In this document: in pieces, positions 37,409 to 48,302 of the stretch | How the letters are laid out: each line of letters opens with the position of its first letter | Position numbering within the stretch: the first letter of the stretch is position 1 | Assembly (NCBI GenBank): GCA_947626135.1 | Contig: CANQQZ010000008.1 | Coordinates: 52,405 to 116,404 of the forward strand | DNA length: 64,000 bases | From: an uncultured Clostridia bacterium | Lineage (GTDB): Bacteria; Bacillota; Clostridia; UBA1381 | Reading direction: 5' to 3' | Translations under genes and position numbers: made by a program | Notes under the pieces: model-generated | The model's database searches: none | The model's input: the letters and a program-made list of their open reading frames with translations, nothing else | Told to the model about the DNA's origin: nothing

Positions 37409-39276
37409 TGCTTCTGGGCTCATACGACGTTGTCGTTATAGGCGGCGGACACGCGGGCTGCGAAGCGGCTTTGGCGGCGGCGCGTCTCGGGATGAAAACG
37501 GTAATGTTTTCAATAAGCCTTGACGCCGTCGCGAACATGCCCTGCAATCCGAGTATCGGCGGCACGGCTAAGGGACACCTGGTACGCGAGATAGACGCGC
37601 TCGGCGGCGAAATGGGCAAGGCGGCGGACGCGGCGTTTATTCAGTCCAAAATGTTAAACCGCGGCAAGGGTCCGGCTGTTCATTCGCTTCGCGCGCAGAT
37701 CGACAGAAAAAGATATCATATAGAAATGAAAAAGCGGCTTGAAAATCAGAAAAACCTGATTATCAAGCAAGCCGAAATCGTCGATATAAAAACGGAGAAC
37801 GGCGCGGTTTCGGGCGTTGTGACCCATACGGGCGCAGAATACGGCGCCCGCGCCGTCATAATAGCGACAGGCACATATTTAAAAGGAAAAATACTTATAG
37901 GAAGCTACTCCAAGGAAAGCGGTCCCGACGGAATGTTCCCGTCAAACCGGCTGTCGGAGAGCCTCAGAGGCGTTGGCATAGAGCTTCGGCGGTTCAAAAC
38001 CGGCACGCCCGCCCGCGTTCACGCGGATTCGCTCGATTTTTCCAAGATGGAAACGGAAAAGGGCGATGATAAAATAGTGCCGTTTTCCTTTGAGACGGAA
38101 ACAACTCACGGCAATATGGTTGAGTGCCATCTCGTTTATACGAATGAAAAAACGCATAAAATTATCATGGACAACCTTGAGCTGTCCGCGATGTACGGCG
38201 GCTATGCCGAGGGCGTCGGACCGCGTTACTGTCCGTCGATAGAGGACAAGGTCGTGCGCTTTTCGGGCAAGCCGCGTCATCAGCTTTTTATAGAGCCGAT
38301 GGGGCTTGACACGAAGGAAATGTATATACAGGGCTTTTCCACGAGCCTTCCCGAGCAGGTGCAGATAGAAATGTACCGCAGTATCCCCGGCATGGAAAAC
38401 GCGGAGTTTATGCGCAGCGCTTACGCGATTGAATATGACTGCTGCGACCCGACTCAATTATACGCGACGCTGGAATTTAAAAATATTTCCGGTCTGTACG
38501 GAGCGGGTCAGTTCAACGGAACGTCCGGCTATGAGGAGGCGGCGGCGCAAGGACTTATAGCGGGAATAAACGCGGCGCTCAAGCTGAAAAACGAGGAGCC
38601 GCTCATACTAAAGCGTTCGGACGGATATATCGGGACGCTGATAGACGATTTGGTGACAAAGGGCACAAACGAACCGTACCGAATGATGACCTCGCGCTCG
38701 GAGTACCGTCTGCTGCTTCGGCAGGACAATGCCGACGAGCGCCTTACGCCGTTCGGGTACCGCGTAGGGCTGATAAGCGGGGAAAGGTATGAAAAATTGC
38801 GGCGGAAGCTTAAAATGGTGGAGGATGAAATAAAGCGCGTGTCCGGCGTGAACGTTCCGCCGTCAGAGGCAAATCCCGTCCTGGAGAAATACGGCAGCTC
38901 CGGTGTTAAGACCGGAATAAAGCTGTCCGATATGATAAAGCGTCCGGAGCTGGACTACGAGAAGCTCGCTCCGGTTGATAAGGAGCGTCCGAAGCTGCCG
39001 GACGCCGTATGCGAGCAGGTGGAAATACGCCTTAAATACGACGGCTATATCCGTCGTCAGGCAGCGCAGGCGGAGCAATTGCTGAAAATGGAGAACAAGC
39101 CTCTTCCCGACGGCGCCGATTATTCGCAGATCCACGGTCTGCGTCTCGAGGCGCGGCAGAAGCTCAATAAAATCCGCCCGAAATCGCTCGGTCAGGCGTC
39201 GCGCATATCCGGCGTGTCGCCGTCGGACGTGTCGGTGCTGGCGATATGGCTCGAAAGCATGAAAAAAAGGGGATAA
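37408..39276 (+). CDS. mnmG: tRNA uridine-5-carboxymethylaminomethyl modification enzyme
   Basis: The 622-residue FAD protein has the dinucleotide fold [42 protein letters not shown], and the C-terminal tRNA-binding region ending [13 protein letters not shown]. With MnmE it modifies the wobble uridine of several tRNAs. GAGGAGGATATA precedes the ATG. mnmG often lies with mnmE, rsmG and noc near the origin; here rsmG and noc are 13-14 kb away and mnmE is not in the window. Confidence 0.98.
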   Translation: MLLGSYDVVVIGGGHAGCEAALAAARLGMKTVMFSISLDAVANMPCNPSIGGTAKGHLVREIDALGGEMGKAADAAFIQSKMLNRGKGPAVHSLRAQIDRKRYHIEMKKRLENQKNLIIKQAEIVDIKTENGAVSGVVTHTGAEYGARAVIIATGTYLKGKILIGSYSKESGPDGMFPSNRLSESLRGVGIELRRFKTGTPARVHADSLDFSKMETEKGDDKIVPFSFETETTHGNMVECHLVYTNEKTHKIIMDNLELSAMYGGYAEGVGPRYCPSIEDKVVRFSGKPRHQLFIEPMGLDTKEMYIQGFSTSLPEQVQIEMYRSIPGMENAEFMRSAYAIEYDCCDPTQLYATLEFKNISGLYGAGQFNGTSGYEEAAAQGLIAGINAALKLKNEEPLILKRSDGYIGTLIDDLVTKGTNEPYRMMTSRSEYRLLLRQDNADERLTPFGYRVGLISGERYEKLRRKLKMVEDEIKRVSGVNVPPSEANPVLEKYGSSGVKTGIKLSDMIKRPELDYEKLAPVDKERPKLPDAVCEQVEIRLKYDGYIRRQAAQAEQLLKMENKPLPDGADYSQIHGLRLEARQKLNKIRPKSLGQASRISGVSPSDVSVLAIWLESMKKRG

Positions 39277-39281
39277 ATAAT

Positions 39282-40151
39282 ATGTATATAAGCGATATTT
39301 TCAAAAGGAAGCAAAGCGTTTTGTCGTTCGAGGTGTTCCCGCCGAAAAAAAGCTGTAATCTGCAAAAGGTGACGGATGCGGTCACGGAGCTGTCGAAAAA
39401 TCCGGTCGATTACATGAGCGTGACATACGGCGCCGGAGGCACGACTGCCGCGTATACGGCGGAAATCGCGGAGCATATGCAGAATACGCTCGGTGTTACC
39501 GCGCTTTCGCATCTTACATGCGTCGGCGCGTCGAGGAACGGCATTGAAGAGGCTCTCGGAACGTTAAGGGAAAAGGGAGTGCGCAATATTCTTGCCCTTC
39601 GCGGCGACATTCCGGAGGGGATGAGCGCGGACTCTCTTGAAATACGCCACGCGAGCGATCTCGCGGCGATTATCCGCGATTTCGGGGGCTTCTGCGTGGG
39701 CGGCGCGTGCTATCCGGAATGTCATCCGGACTCGTCGTCGCTTGACGCGGATATAGAAAATCTGAAAATAAAGATAGACGCTGGCGTGGAATTTCTCGTG
39801 ACGCAGATGTTTTTCGATAACGACACGTTTTACGCGTTCCGCGACAAAGCCGCGCAAAAGGGCGTGAATGTGCCTATCGACGCCGGAATCATGCCGCTGA
39901 CAAATATAAAGCAGATTGAGAAAATGTGCATATTGTCGGGCGGCGCTTCAATGCCGTCGAAATTTACGCGTATGATTTCAAAATACGCAGATAAACCCGC
40001 GTCGCTGAAGCAGGCGGGTATAGCCTACGCCGTGGACCAGATAATAGATTTGCTTTCGAACGATACCGCCGGCGTACATATTTATACGATGAACCGTCCG
40101 GACGTGGCGGAAAAAATAACAGCTGTGATAAACAGCTTATTTCAGGAGTAA
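39282..40151 (+). CDS. metF: Methylenetetrahydrofolate reductase
   Basis: The 289-residue FAD enzyme shows LSFEVFPPKK (start of the barrel and catalytic Glu), MSVTYGAGGTT, ALRGDIPEG and LVTQMFFDNDTF. It reduces methylene-THF to methyl-THF, the methyl donor for MetH encoded next. ATG 39282 follows AAGGGGATAAATA, six bases after the mnmG stop. Confidence 0.96.
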   Translation: MYISDIFKRKQSVLSFEVFPPKKSCNLQKVTDAVTELSKNPVDYMSVTYGAGGTTAAYTAEIAEHMQNTLGVTALSHLTCVGASRNGIEEALGTLREKGVRNILALRGDIPEGMSADSLEIRHASDLAAIIRDFGGFCVGGACYPECHPDSSSLDADIENLKIKIDAGVEFLVTQMFFDNDTFYAFRDKAAQKGVNVPIDAGIMPLTNIKQIEKMCILSGGASMPSKFTRMISKYADKPASLKQAGIAYAVDQIIDLLSNDTAGVHIYTMNRPDVAEKITAVINSLFQE

Positions 40152-40155
40152 TTTT

Positions 40156-42522
40156 ATGGATATACTGAAAAAACTCGGTAAGGAAATACTGTTTTTCGAC
40201 GGGGCAATGGGTACGGCTTTGCAGAGCGAATGGGATTCGCGCGGCAGGAGCGGTGAATTTCTGAACATAGAGCATCCGGAAATCATAAGGAAGATCCACC
40301 GCGATTATTTGTCCGCGGGCTGCGATATCGTAACGACGAACACCTTCGGCGCGAATCCGTTCAAGGCGGAAACAGGCGAATATTCATTGGAGGAAATATG
40401 CGCCGCGGCGGTCAGGATAGCGAGGGAGGCGGCATCGGAATTTGAGGATAAATATGTTGCGTTTGACATAGGACCGTCCGGACGGCTTTTGGAGCCGCTG
40501 GGAGATTTGTCCTTCGACGACTGCTGCGGCGGATTCAGGGAGGTTTGCTCATACGCCGAAAAATACGGCGCGGATTTTATTTTAATAGAAACGATGTCCG
40601 ACACTCTTGAGGCAAAGGCGGCGGTGCTTGCGGCGAAGGAAAGTACAAGCCTGCCGGTGTTTTGCACGATGACCTTCGACGAGACCGGCAAAACGCTGAC
40701 CGGCGCGGACGTAAAAATTATGGCTGCCATACTTGAGGGCATAGGCGCGGACTGCGTGGGCATAAACTGCGGCTTGGGTCCCGATTCTATCGCGCCGATG
40801 ATGGCGGAACTGATAAAAACGGCGTCGGTGCCGTGTATGGCGCAGCCCAACGCCGGACTGCCCGAAATTATAAACGGCGATACCGTTTATAACGTTTCAC
40901 CCGAAGAGTTTGCCCGTCTGTGCGAGGATATGGCGAAAAACGGCGTCAGCGTGATCGGAGGCTGCTGCGGCACGACTCCCGCGCATATCGCGGCGGTGGT
41001 CAAGGCGTGCGGCGGATACGCGCCGGGAATACAGGGCACGGACAAAGCCGTTATCTGCTCGTATTCGCGTCTTGTGAGCCTTGATGAGCGCCCGGTTATT
41101 ATCGGAGAGCGTATTAACCCGACGGGCAAGAAAAAATTCAAGGAAGCGCTCAGAAGCAGCGATATAAATTACATTGTAAACGAAGCCGTAAAGCAATATG
41201 AGGCGGGCGCTCATGTGCTTGACATAAATGTCGGACTGCCGGAGATAGACGAGCCGCAAATGATGGAGCGCGTGGTTAAAGCCGTAAGCGCGTCGGTCAA
41301 TCTGCCCCTTCAGATTGACTCATCCGATCCCGCGGCGCTCGAGCGGGCGCTGCGCGTTTATAACGGACGCGCGCTGCTCAATTCCGTAAACGGCAAGGAA
41401 GACGTTATGAATGTGATATTTCCCATAGCGAAGAAATACGGCGCGGCTGTAGTGGGACTGTGCCTTGACGATGACGGGATCCCTCCGACTGCCGAGGGAC
41501 GGTTGAGGATAGCCGAAAGGATCGTGAACCGGGCTGCCGAATTCGGCATAGACAAAAAATATCTTCTTATAGACGCGCTCTGTCTGACGATTTCGGCGCA
41601 GCAGACCGAGGCTGCCGAGACGATAAAGGCGGTTCGCCTGATAAAGGAAAAGCTCGGCGTCAAGACGGTTTTGGGAGTGTCAAATATATCATTCGGACTG
41701 CCCCGGCGCGAGTACATCAACAGCACATTTTTCGCGCTTGCGCTTCATAACGGACTCGACGCCTGTATAATAAATCCCTGCTCGGACGCCATGATGAGCG
41801 TGAGCCGCGCGTACAGGGCGCTCACCTGCCTTGACGAAAGCTGCGGCGATTATATCAGGGCTTACGGCGAAAAAGCCGAGGAAAAGGAGGAGCATAACGA
41901 GCTGTATTCCGCGGTTATAAACGGACTTTATGAGGGCTCGTACAATATAGCGAAAAAAATGCTCGAGACTGTCGAACCGATGGAAATCGTCAACAACACG
42001 ATTATTCCCGCGCTGAACGACGTGGGAGCGCGGTTTGAAAAGGGCACGGCGTTTCTGCCGCAGCTTATAATGAGCGCGGACACGGTATCGAACGCATTCG
42101 AGGCAATCAAGGAAAAAATCGAAGCGTCCGGCGGCAGGCGCGAGCCGCGCGGCAAAATCGTGATAGCCACGGTCGAGGGCGATATTCACGATATAGGCAA
42201 GAATATAGTAAAAACTCTGCTTGAAAATTATGGTTATGAAATGATTGATTTGGGCAGAAACGTTCCGGCGGAAAAAATAGTTGACGCTCTTATTGAGCAT
42301 GATGCCCATATGTGCGGCTTATCCGCGCTGATGTCCACCACCGTTGCGGGTATGGAGCGCACGATAAAGCTTATCCGCAGTAAGGGGCTGGATGTGAAGG
42401 TGTTCGTCGGCGGCGCCGTCGTGACGCAGGAATATGCCGACATGATAGGCGCCGACGCATATTGCGCCGACGCGCTCGCAAGCGTAAATTACGCGAATAA
42501 AATATTCGGCGGGGGAGCCTGA
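40156..42522 (+). CDS. metH: Cobalamin-dependent methionine synthase, short form without activation domain
   Basis: The 788-residue protein has a homocysteine-binding barrel (about 1-285; zinc ligands C205, C270, C271 in GINCG and GGCCGTT), a pterin-binding domain (about 310-570; GERINPTGKKKFKEAL and DINVGLPEIDEP), and cap and B12 domains (about 580-785) with D676xH678xxG681 in DIHDIGKNIV for the cobalamin axial ligand. The SAM-binding reactivation domain of classical MetH (about 1200 residues) is absent, as in many anaerobes that use a separate activator. It accepts methyl groups from MetF's product. Confidence 0.95.
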   Translation: MDILKKLGKEILFFDGAMGTALQSEWDSRGRSGEFLNIEHPEIIRKIHRDYLSAGCDIVTTNTFGANPFKAETGEYSLEEICAAAVRIAREAASEFEDKYVAFDIGPSGRLLEPLGDLSFDDCCGGFREVCSYAEKYGADFILIETMSDTLEAKAAVLAAKESTSLPVFCTMTFDETGKTLTGADVKIMAAILEGIGADCVGINCGLGPDSIAPMMAELIKTASVPCMAQPNAGLPEIINGDTVYNVSPEEFARLCEDMAKNGVSVIGGCCGTTPAHIAAVVKACGGYAPGIQGTDKAVICSYSRLVSLDERPVIIGERINPTGKKKFKEALRSSDINYIVNEAVKQYEAGAHVLDINVGLPEIDEPQMMERVVKAVSASVNLPLQIDSSDPAALERALRVYNGRALLNSVNGKEDVMNVIFPIAKKYGAAVVGLCLDDDGIPPTAEGRLRIAERIVNRAAEFGIDKKYLLIDALCLTISAQQTEAAETIKAVRLIKEKLGVKTVLGVSNISFGLPRREYINSTFFALALHNGLDACIINPCSDAMMSVSRAYRALTCLDESCGDYIRAYGEKAEEKEEHNELYSAVINGLYEGSYNIAKKMLETVEPMEIVNNTIIPALNDVGARFEKGTAFLPQLIMSADTVSNAFEAIKEKIEASGGRREPRGKIVIATVEGDIHDIGKNIVKTLLENYGYEMIDLGRNVPAEKIVDALIEHDAHMCGLSALMSTTVAGMERTIKLIRSKGLDVKVFVGGAVVTQEYADMIGADAYCADALASVNYANKIFGGGA

Positions 42523-42538
42523 AATTAATCGGCTCCCC
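42511..42538. terminator. Shared hairpin between convergent metH and helicase genes
   Basis: Stem GGGGAGCC/GGCTCCCC (42512-42519 with 42531-42538) includes both stop codons. There is no clear T-run, so termination is only probable. Confidence 0.45.
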
Positions 42539-44678
42539 GCAGCTTCGCCCTGAAGGATATGCTTCGGGGCGTTTCAAATTTATCGAACTGTATCGAGTAT
42601 GCGCCGCCTGCCGTGTCCGCCTTCAGAACGGTCCCGCTGCCGAATATCGCGTGGCTGACGCGCGCGCCCGCTTCGAATATATCATCGGCTGGCGGCGCCA
42701 TAAGGCGGTTGGTGACGGTGATGTAACGGAGCGCGTGCTCCACAAGTCCTTCGTCGGGCTTTGGTACATGCTCCATAAGCCCGTCGTCTATATCGAGAAT
42801 AAATCTTGACGGATACCGCGGCGAGCCGTCAAAATTCCGTCCCTGCGCCTCCGTGATATACAAGCCCTTTTCGGCGCGCGTGAGCGCGACGAACGCGAGC
42901 CGCCGTTCCTCCTCCATAGCCTGCATTGTGCCCGTTTTTCCGGAAGGGAACATTCCCTCGTTCATGCCGCAGAGAAAAACATACGGGAACTCAAGACCTT
43001 TAGCCGTATGTACGGTCATAAGCTTCACCTTGCCGCCCGAGACGGGCGCGTCGGAATTTGTAAACAGCGCGACATGAGCAAGGTAATGCTCCGGAGTGCT
43101 TTCCTCGCCGCAGGATATTTCGTATTCATATACCGACTGCTTCAGCTCGGCAAGATTATCGAGCCGCTCCTGCGAGCCCTCCGTTCTAAGCATCTCCTCA
43201 TATTTGCTGCGGTTTAAAATATCCGAGAGCAGCTCGGAAACCGTCCGCTGCTCGTAATTCTCGGAAAACCGCTCTATAAGCTTTACAAATCCCGCGGCTT
43301 TTGTGCCTTGGAAAACTGGATCGCCGAGATTGATTTTAAGCGCGTCGTACAGCGTGCAATTATTTTTTTCCGCGTATTCCCGCAAAAATTCAACGCGCCG
43401 TTTCCCTATGCTTCGCTTCGGAACGTTTACTATGCGCAGAAACGATAAATCGTCCTTATACACTATCATTCTCAGATACGACAGCGCGTCCTTTATTTCC
43501 ATGCGCTCAAAAAACTGCACTCCGCTGTAGATTACATACGGAATTTTTTCGCGAAGGAACACATCCTCGACGCTGCGCGTTATATAATGCGACCGATAGA
43601 GTACGGCTATGCCGTCGTGGGACGCTTCCCCCTCCGTGAGCTCCTTTATTTTCCCGGCGATCCATTCCGCTTCCTTTTCCGCCGTTTCGGCATGATGACA
43701 TACGACGGCCGCGCCGTCCGGCAGGGTCGGTATCAGCTCCTTTTCTATCCTGTGGGAATTTTTGCTTATCAGCGAGTTTGCCGCCGCCAGTATCTGCGGT
43801 GAGGAACGGTAATTCTGCGTCATCATAATCGTTTTAACGCCCGAAAACGCCTTGTCAAAATCGAGCAGATACTTCACGTTCGCGCCGCGCCACGTGTATA
43901 TTGTCTGGTCGGGATCGCCGACGATAAACAGATTTTTATGGTACCCGCAAAGCGCCTCCATAAGTCTGTACTGCAAATCGTCGATGTCCTGAAACTCGTC
44001 TATCATAATGTATTCGAGCCGCTTTTGCCATTTGAGCTTTATTTCCTCGCTCTGCTCAAATATATAAAGCGTGAATTTTATCAAATCGTTATAGTCCAGC
44101 CCGAAGCATTTCTTTTCCTGATAAAGATAGCCGTAGAAAATTATATCGGTAGTTTCCGTCGCGTTTTCGTATTTTTTGCGCAGCGTGTCGGGCGACATCG
44201 TAATCATGTCCTCATAGTATTCGGGCTCCTTGAAAATTTTCCGTATCTCTATCATATCGCGCGCCCGTGAGAAAGTCATATTCCTCAGCGTCAGACCCCT
44301 CTCCTCGTATATGATGCGCAGCATGGAATCTATATCCGAGTTGTCAAGGACAAGGAAGCTTTTTGGGTACTGCACGGCGTTGCAGTCCTCCTGCAAAACC
44401 GACACGCAGAAGCCGTGGAAGGTGTTGATATATCCGGTATCGTTATCGCCGGTGAGCGCGTGTATGCGCCGGCGCATTTCGTTGGCGGATTTATTGGTAA
44501 AGGTCACGCACAGAATATTTCCGGGCATTATGCCCAGCTCGTTGACGAGATAAGCGAACCGGTGCGATAAGGCGCGCGTCTTTCCGCTTCCCGCTCCCGC
44601 GATTACGCGCACAAAGCCCTCCGTTTCCGTTACGGCTTCAAGCTGCGCCGCGTTTAATCCGTCAAGTATATCCTCCAT
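42525..44678 (-). CDS. UvrD/PcrA-type ATP-dependent DNA helicase
   Basis: The 717-residue superfamily 1A helicase has Walker A AGAGSGKT (residues 28-34), motif Ia CVTFTNKSANEMRRR, motif II YIMIDEFQDID, motif III GDPDQTIYTWRGA, motif V VKLMTVHTAKGLEFPYVF and motif VI EERRLAFVALTRAEKGLYI. The C-terminal tail GARVSHAIFGSGTVLK matches PcrA. It unwinds DNA in repair and replication restart. ATG 44678 is chosen, with GGGGCG 7 bases upstream. It lies 105 bp after the SLH gene and may be partly cotranscribed. Confidence 0.93.
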   Translation of the reverse strand: MEDILDGLNAAQLEAVTETEGFVRVIAGAGSGKTRALSHRFAYLVNELGIMPGNILCVTFTNKSANEMRRRIHALTGDNDTGYINTFHGFCVSVLQEDCNAVQYPKSFLVLDNSDIDSMLRIIYEERGLTLRNMTFSRARDMIEIRKIFKEPEYYEDMITMSPDTLRKKYENATETTDIIFYGYLYQEKKCFGLDYNDLIKFTLYIFEQSEEIKLKWQKRLEYIMIDEFQDIDDLQYRLMEALCGYHKNLFIVGDPDQTIYTWRGANVKYLLDFDKAFSGVKTIMMTQNYRSSPQILAAANSLISKNSHRIEKELIPTLPDGAAVVCHHAETAEKEAEWIAGKIKELTEGEASHDGIAVLYRSHYITRSVEDVFLREKIPYVIYSGVQFFERMEIKDALSYLRMIVYKDDLSFLRIVNVPKRSIGKRRVEFLREYAEKNNCTLYDALKINLGDPVFQGTKAAGFVKLIERFSENYEQRTVSELLSDILNRSKYEEMLRTEGSQERLDNLAELKQSVYEYEISCGEESTPEHYLAHVALFTNSDAPVSGGKVKLMTVHTAKGLEFPYVFLCGMNEGMFPSGKTGTMQAMEEERRLAFVALTRAEKGLYITEAQGRNFDGSPRYPSRFILDIDDGLMEHVPKPDEGLVEHALRYITVTNRLMAPPADDIFEAGARVSHAIFGSGTVLKADTAGGAYSIQFDKFETPRSISFRAKLRGAD

Positions 44679-44783
44679 TAACATCGCCCCGCTTCCCGAA
44701 CATATTTTCTTAATTATATCATATGCCGCATAAATGCGCAAGCGAAAAAACAGAAAGTATACGTCAATGCGTCGGGCGCAGAT

Positions 44784-46487
44784 TCATTTGATTTCCGTCA
44801 AATATACCGCGCCGCTTACCTTTGCAGATACGGGCGAGCAGGAAATATACACCTCCCACTTATTCCCGCCTCCACCGCGCTCCATAAACATATCGCCGCA
44901 CATAAACGGCGTGTCTATCCCCGCGCCGGACACATCGTCCTGAGTCGATATGTAATAGTCGCAGTATGCCGGCGCGTCCTCGAGCGAAACGGTGACCCGC
45001 ATTATGTCCGCCTTTCCGAATTTGCTTATATCGACCGTGCCGATTTTCGTTTCCTCAAACGCCTTTAATTCCACGTCCTTAAACTCAAATACCTTTTCGC
45101 CCTTGTCGGATATAACCGCCTTTGTGACGTTATTGTTGAGCATGTCGCGCAGCTTTTCCGAAGCGTCCTCATCCAACGGATTCATTTTCCTGTCCGCGTC
45201 GAGGGCGTTATGCAGCGCGGCAGCCATTTCGCGCCCCGTAATATTGCGGCTCAGATTCAGATCGGCGAAATTATCGATGCCCTTGTCCAGCCCGAACTCC
45301 TTCGCGCTGTTTAAAAGCTCTGTCTGGTTCATTCTCCGTCCCTGTTTTCTGTAGAGCATATTTATAAGCGTCCTGTACATATCGAGACGCGTTTCCGGCT
45401 CCGCGGCGCCGAACAGCGTTTCCGTTTCCGGCTCCATATATCCGCATCTGACCATAGTGTGAATATCGTTATCGCCCTTCGCGTCGGTCATATCGTACCG
45501 CGATACGATTTCCTCGCCCGTGCGATACATAAGGGAGCGCGCGTATTTCGCGAACTCTCCGCGGGTGATTTCCTTTTCGGGGTCAAAGTCCCCGCCGATG
45601 ATCTCCAGCGCCTTCAAATCCTTTTCCGCCTCCGCGTAAGCGCTTTCGCTTATCCGCGGCTCCGGCGCGTCCCCGGAGCCGACAGCCGAGGCTGTCACCT
45701 TATAGATGTTGAAAAACATCGTCAGAGGCGTTTGATAATATCCGCCCGTGCCGTCCATGATTTTCGGCGGGAACGAGACTGCTCCGTTCTCGTCAAATAC
45801 CGCCTCGCCCATGCCCACTACCGGCGTTTCGAGCGTATTCGCCAGAATGACCGCCGCGTCGGAGCGCATGAGCCCGCGTCCCGGGTCAAAGCTGCCCAGC
45901 CCGTCCGTAAGTCCCGAATCCTTAGCCTGCGCGAGATATCCCTCGGGGTATCCGCCCTTTTCCTCCGCGAACGGATCGTAGCCAAGCATACTCAGGCACA
46001 TTTTTATAAATTCCTGATACGTTACCGTATCGTCCGGTCGGAATGTTCCGTCCTCGTATCCCTTTATCGGCGCGGGGGTAAGCTTCTGCGCCGCCGCGAT
46101 ATACAGATAAGCCCAGTGCTCACCGCTCACGTCCGGGAATCCGGTGATTTCCGTGGCGGGAAAGCTGCCGGTGTAATTGGTATTCGTTATCGGCATAAGC
46201 TGCACATAATCGCCGTCCTCCGACCATTCGGGGCGCTCGTTTTTCGCGGCGCACATCAGCGCCGCCGCCTCCGCGCGCGTTACCACGTTGTCGGGACGGA
46301 ACGTGCCGTCCTCGTACCCGCGCATAACGCCGAAATCCGCCAGCCGCCCGACTGCTGTCGCATAGTACGCGCTATCGTTAACGTCCGCGTAATATCCGTT
46401 CGCCATAGCCGCCGGTACAGCCGCCGCGCATAACGCGGCGGCTGTGATTGCCGATATTATCCTTTTAACCCTTTTAACCCTTTTCAT
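44784..46487 (-). CDS. SLH-domain surface protein 1 of BlaI/BlaR operon
   Basis: The 567-residue exported protein begins MKRVKRVKRIISAITAAA, then a signal cleavage near AMA-NGYY. It has S-layer homology motifs (GVMRGYEDGTFRPDNVVTRAEAAAL about 53-77; IKGYEDGTFRPDDTVTYQEF about 140-160; ITRGEFAKYARSL about 313-325), a middle helical region, and a C-terminal beta domain (about 455-565) that ends VSGAVYLTEIK. It would bind secondary cell-wall polymers. It is a tandem paralogue of the next gene upstream, 23 bp away, with an almost identical 5' end. Confidence 0.9.
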   Translation of the reverse strand: MKRVKRVKRIISAITAAALCAAAVPAAMANGYYADVNDSAYYATAVGRLADFGVMRGYEDGTFRPDNVVTRAEAAALMCAAKNERPEWSEDGDYVQLMPITNTNYTGSFPATEITGFPDVSGEHWAYLYIAAAQKLTPAPIKGYEDGTFRPDDTVTYQEFIKMCLSMLGYDPFAEEKGGYPEGYLAQAKDSGLTDGLGSFDPGRGLMRSDAAVILANTLETPVVGMGEAVFDENGAVSFPPKIMDGTGGYYQTPLTMFFNIYKVTASAVGSGDAPEPRISESAYAEAEKDLKALEIIGGDFDPEKEITRGEFAKYARSLMYRTGEEIVSRYDMTDAKGDNDIHTMVRCGYMEPETETLFGAAEPETRLDMYRTLINMLYRKQGRRMNQTELLNSAKEFGLDKGIDNFADLNLSRNITGREMAAALHNALDADRKMNPLDEDASEKLRDMLNNNVTKAVISDKGEKVFEFKDVELKAFEETKIGTVDISKFGKADIMRVTVSLEDAPAYCDYYISTQDDVSGAGIDTPFMCGDMFMERGGGGNKWEVYISCSPVSAKVSGAVYLTEIK

Positions 46488-46510
46488 TTCCGTTTCCTCC
46501 TATCCCGATT

Positions 46511-48274
46511 TTACTCAGTAACGGCGTCTCTTACATACACCGTTCCGCTTACCGTTACCGGCGCGCTCGACGAGGTGATATAAAGCGTATACTCCGAATC
46601 CCCCGCTGCGTCTGACGTTTCCGTGTTATCGTAAGCGATTATATCGCCCGGGGCCTGCCATATTCCCGGCATATGCCCCTCCATTGCCGTAAAGCTGTCG
46701 CCGTATCTGCTCGGCGCTTTCGAGATAACGTCCACGCAGTAATCCACATATTCCGGCGGATCGTCGAGCGACACTATTATATCCTTGTGCGACGGGACAT
46801 TGATCGAGCAAAGCTTAGCGCCAAGCTGTGTGAACGACGAATATACCGGCACCGTAACGTCCTTGAACTCCGCGACCTTTTCGCCCTTGTCCTCAATTCT
46901 TTTTATTCCGCCGCCGCCGTTAAGCTTGTTCCTGAACGTGTTTCCCTCAACGCCCTTGTCCAGCGTGGTCGGCATATCGAGACAATTGTGCAGCATGATT
47001 GCCGCCTCGCGTCCCGTAACGGTATCTCCCGGGCGCTTGTTTTCCGCGTTTTCGATACCCTTAGTGATTCCGTTTTCAACAGCCTCACTGCCGTTTTTAT
47101 ACGCGTCCTCCCCGAAGTAAGAGCCGTATTTTACCGTCATGCGCCCCAGCGTGTAAGCCGCGTCGTTGAATGTTATCTTATCGTCCGTGCCGAAAAGGAG
47201 CTCGGATTTTATCTCCATCCACCCGCGGTTGAGCATGAAATAAATATCGTTTCTGCCGCCGTCCACATCCGTAAGCTCCCCGCGGTATTCCGATGTGACC
47301 TCCTCATCGCTCGGGTACAGCATTGCTCGCGCGTATTTCGCGAATTCCCCGCGCGTAACCTCCTTGTCCGGCTCAAAATCATCGTCTATGATTTTCATCG
47401 CCTTTAGATCCGCCGCCGCTTCCGCGTATGCCTCATCGCTTACATACGGCGGTTCGGGCTTCGTTTCCGACCCCGCCGCCGAGGCGGTGATTTTGTAAAT
47501 ATTAAAATACAATATCAGCGGCGTAATATATCGTCCGCCCTCGCCGTCCTGCGGCACGTCCGTCGTTTCGCCGTCCTGCGCGTTCCAGCTCGTCACAGCG
47601 ACCGGCGTTTCGAGCGTGTTTTCCAGAATAACCGCCGCGTCCGAGCGTATAAGCTCCGACGCATAGTCCACATCGCCGAGCCCGTCGGTAAGCCCCAGCT
47701 CCTGCGCCTGGGCTATATACCCGTCCGGATAACCGCCCTTGCTGTCCGCGCTTTGGTAATATCCGAGCAGTCCCACGCACATTTTCAGAAACTCCCGGTA
47801 CGTCACTGTGTTCTCGGGATAAAACCATCTGCTGCCGTCGCCCTGCAATATCCTTTTGTTATTGCTTATCGCGAGCAGTATGTACAGATACGCCCAGTGA
47901 TCCCTTCCGACGTCCGCAAAACCCGGTATGCCGCTTACGCTGAAGCTTTTCACGGCGCTGCTTTTTCCGTTAACGTCCTTTATGATTGCCAGATCATTGT
48001 CCTTTACCGACCATTCCGGGCGCTGATTCTGCGCCATGCATATAAGCGCCGCCGCCTCCGCGCGCGTCAGCGTGTTCTCCGGACGGAACGTGCCGTCCTC
48101 GTACCCGCGCATAACGCCGAAATCCGTCAGCCGCTCGACCGCCGTCGCGTAGTACGCGTTATCGTCAACATCCGAATAATATCCGCCCGCCACAGCCGCC
48201 GGTACCGCCGCCGCGCATAACGCGGCGGCTGTGATTGCCGATATTATCCTTTTAACCCTTTTAACCCTTTTCAT
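46511..48274 (-). CDS. SLH-domain surface protein 2 of BlaI/BlaR operon
   Basis: The 587-residue paralogue of the 44784-46487 product has the same signal peptide, SLH repeats (GVMRGYEDGTFRPENTLTRAEAAAL; FYPENTVTYREFLKMC; VTRGEFAKYARAMLY) and a C-terminal beta domain ending VTVSGTVYVRDAVTE. The two proteins diverge strongly after the first third, but about 75 bp around the start codon are nearly identical, including the AAAAGGGTT triplication encoding KRVKRVKR. It lies 28 bp after the small secreted-protein gene. Confidence 0.9.
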   Translation of the reverse strand: MKRVKRVKRIISAITAAALCAAAVPAAVAGGYYSDVDDNAYYATAVERLTDFGVMRGYEDGTFRPENTLTRAEAAALICMAQNQRPEWSVKDNDLAIIKDVNGKSSAVKSFSVSGIPGFADVGRDHWAYLYILLAISNNKRILQGDGSRWFYPENTVTYREFLKMCVGLLGYYQSADSKGGYPDGYIAQAQELGLTDGLGDVDYASELIRSDAAVILENTLETPVAVTSWNAQDGETTDVPQDGEGGRYITPLILYFNIYKITASAAGSETKPEPPYVSDEAYAEAAADLKAMKIIDDDFEPDKEVTRGEFAKYARAMLYPSDEEVTSEYRGELTDVDGGRNDIYFMLNRGWMEIKSELLFGTDDKITFNDAAYTLGRMTVKYGSYFGEDAYKNGSEAVENGITKGIENAENKRPGDTVTGREAAIMLHNCLDMPTTLDKGVEGNTFRNKLNGGGGIKRIEDKGEKVAEFKDVTVPVYSSFTQLGAKLCSINVPSHKDIIVSLDDPPEYVDYCVDVISKAPSRYGDSFTAMEGHMPGIWQAPGDIIAYDNTETSDAAGDSEYTLYITSSSAPVTVSGTVYVRDAVTE

Positions 48275-48302
48275 TTCCGTTTCCTCCTGTCCGGCTCCGC
48301 CG

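Noticed and set aside
45459..46433. 324-residue plus-strand frame opposite the SLH gene
   Set aside because: Shadow of the SLH coding region. The SLH motifs and signal peptide are on the minus strand.
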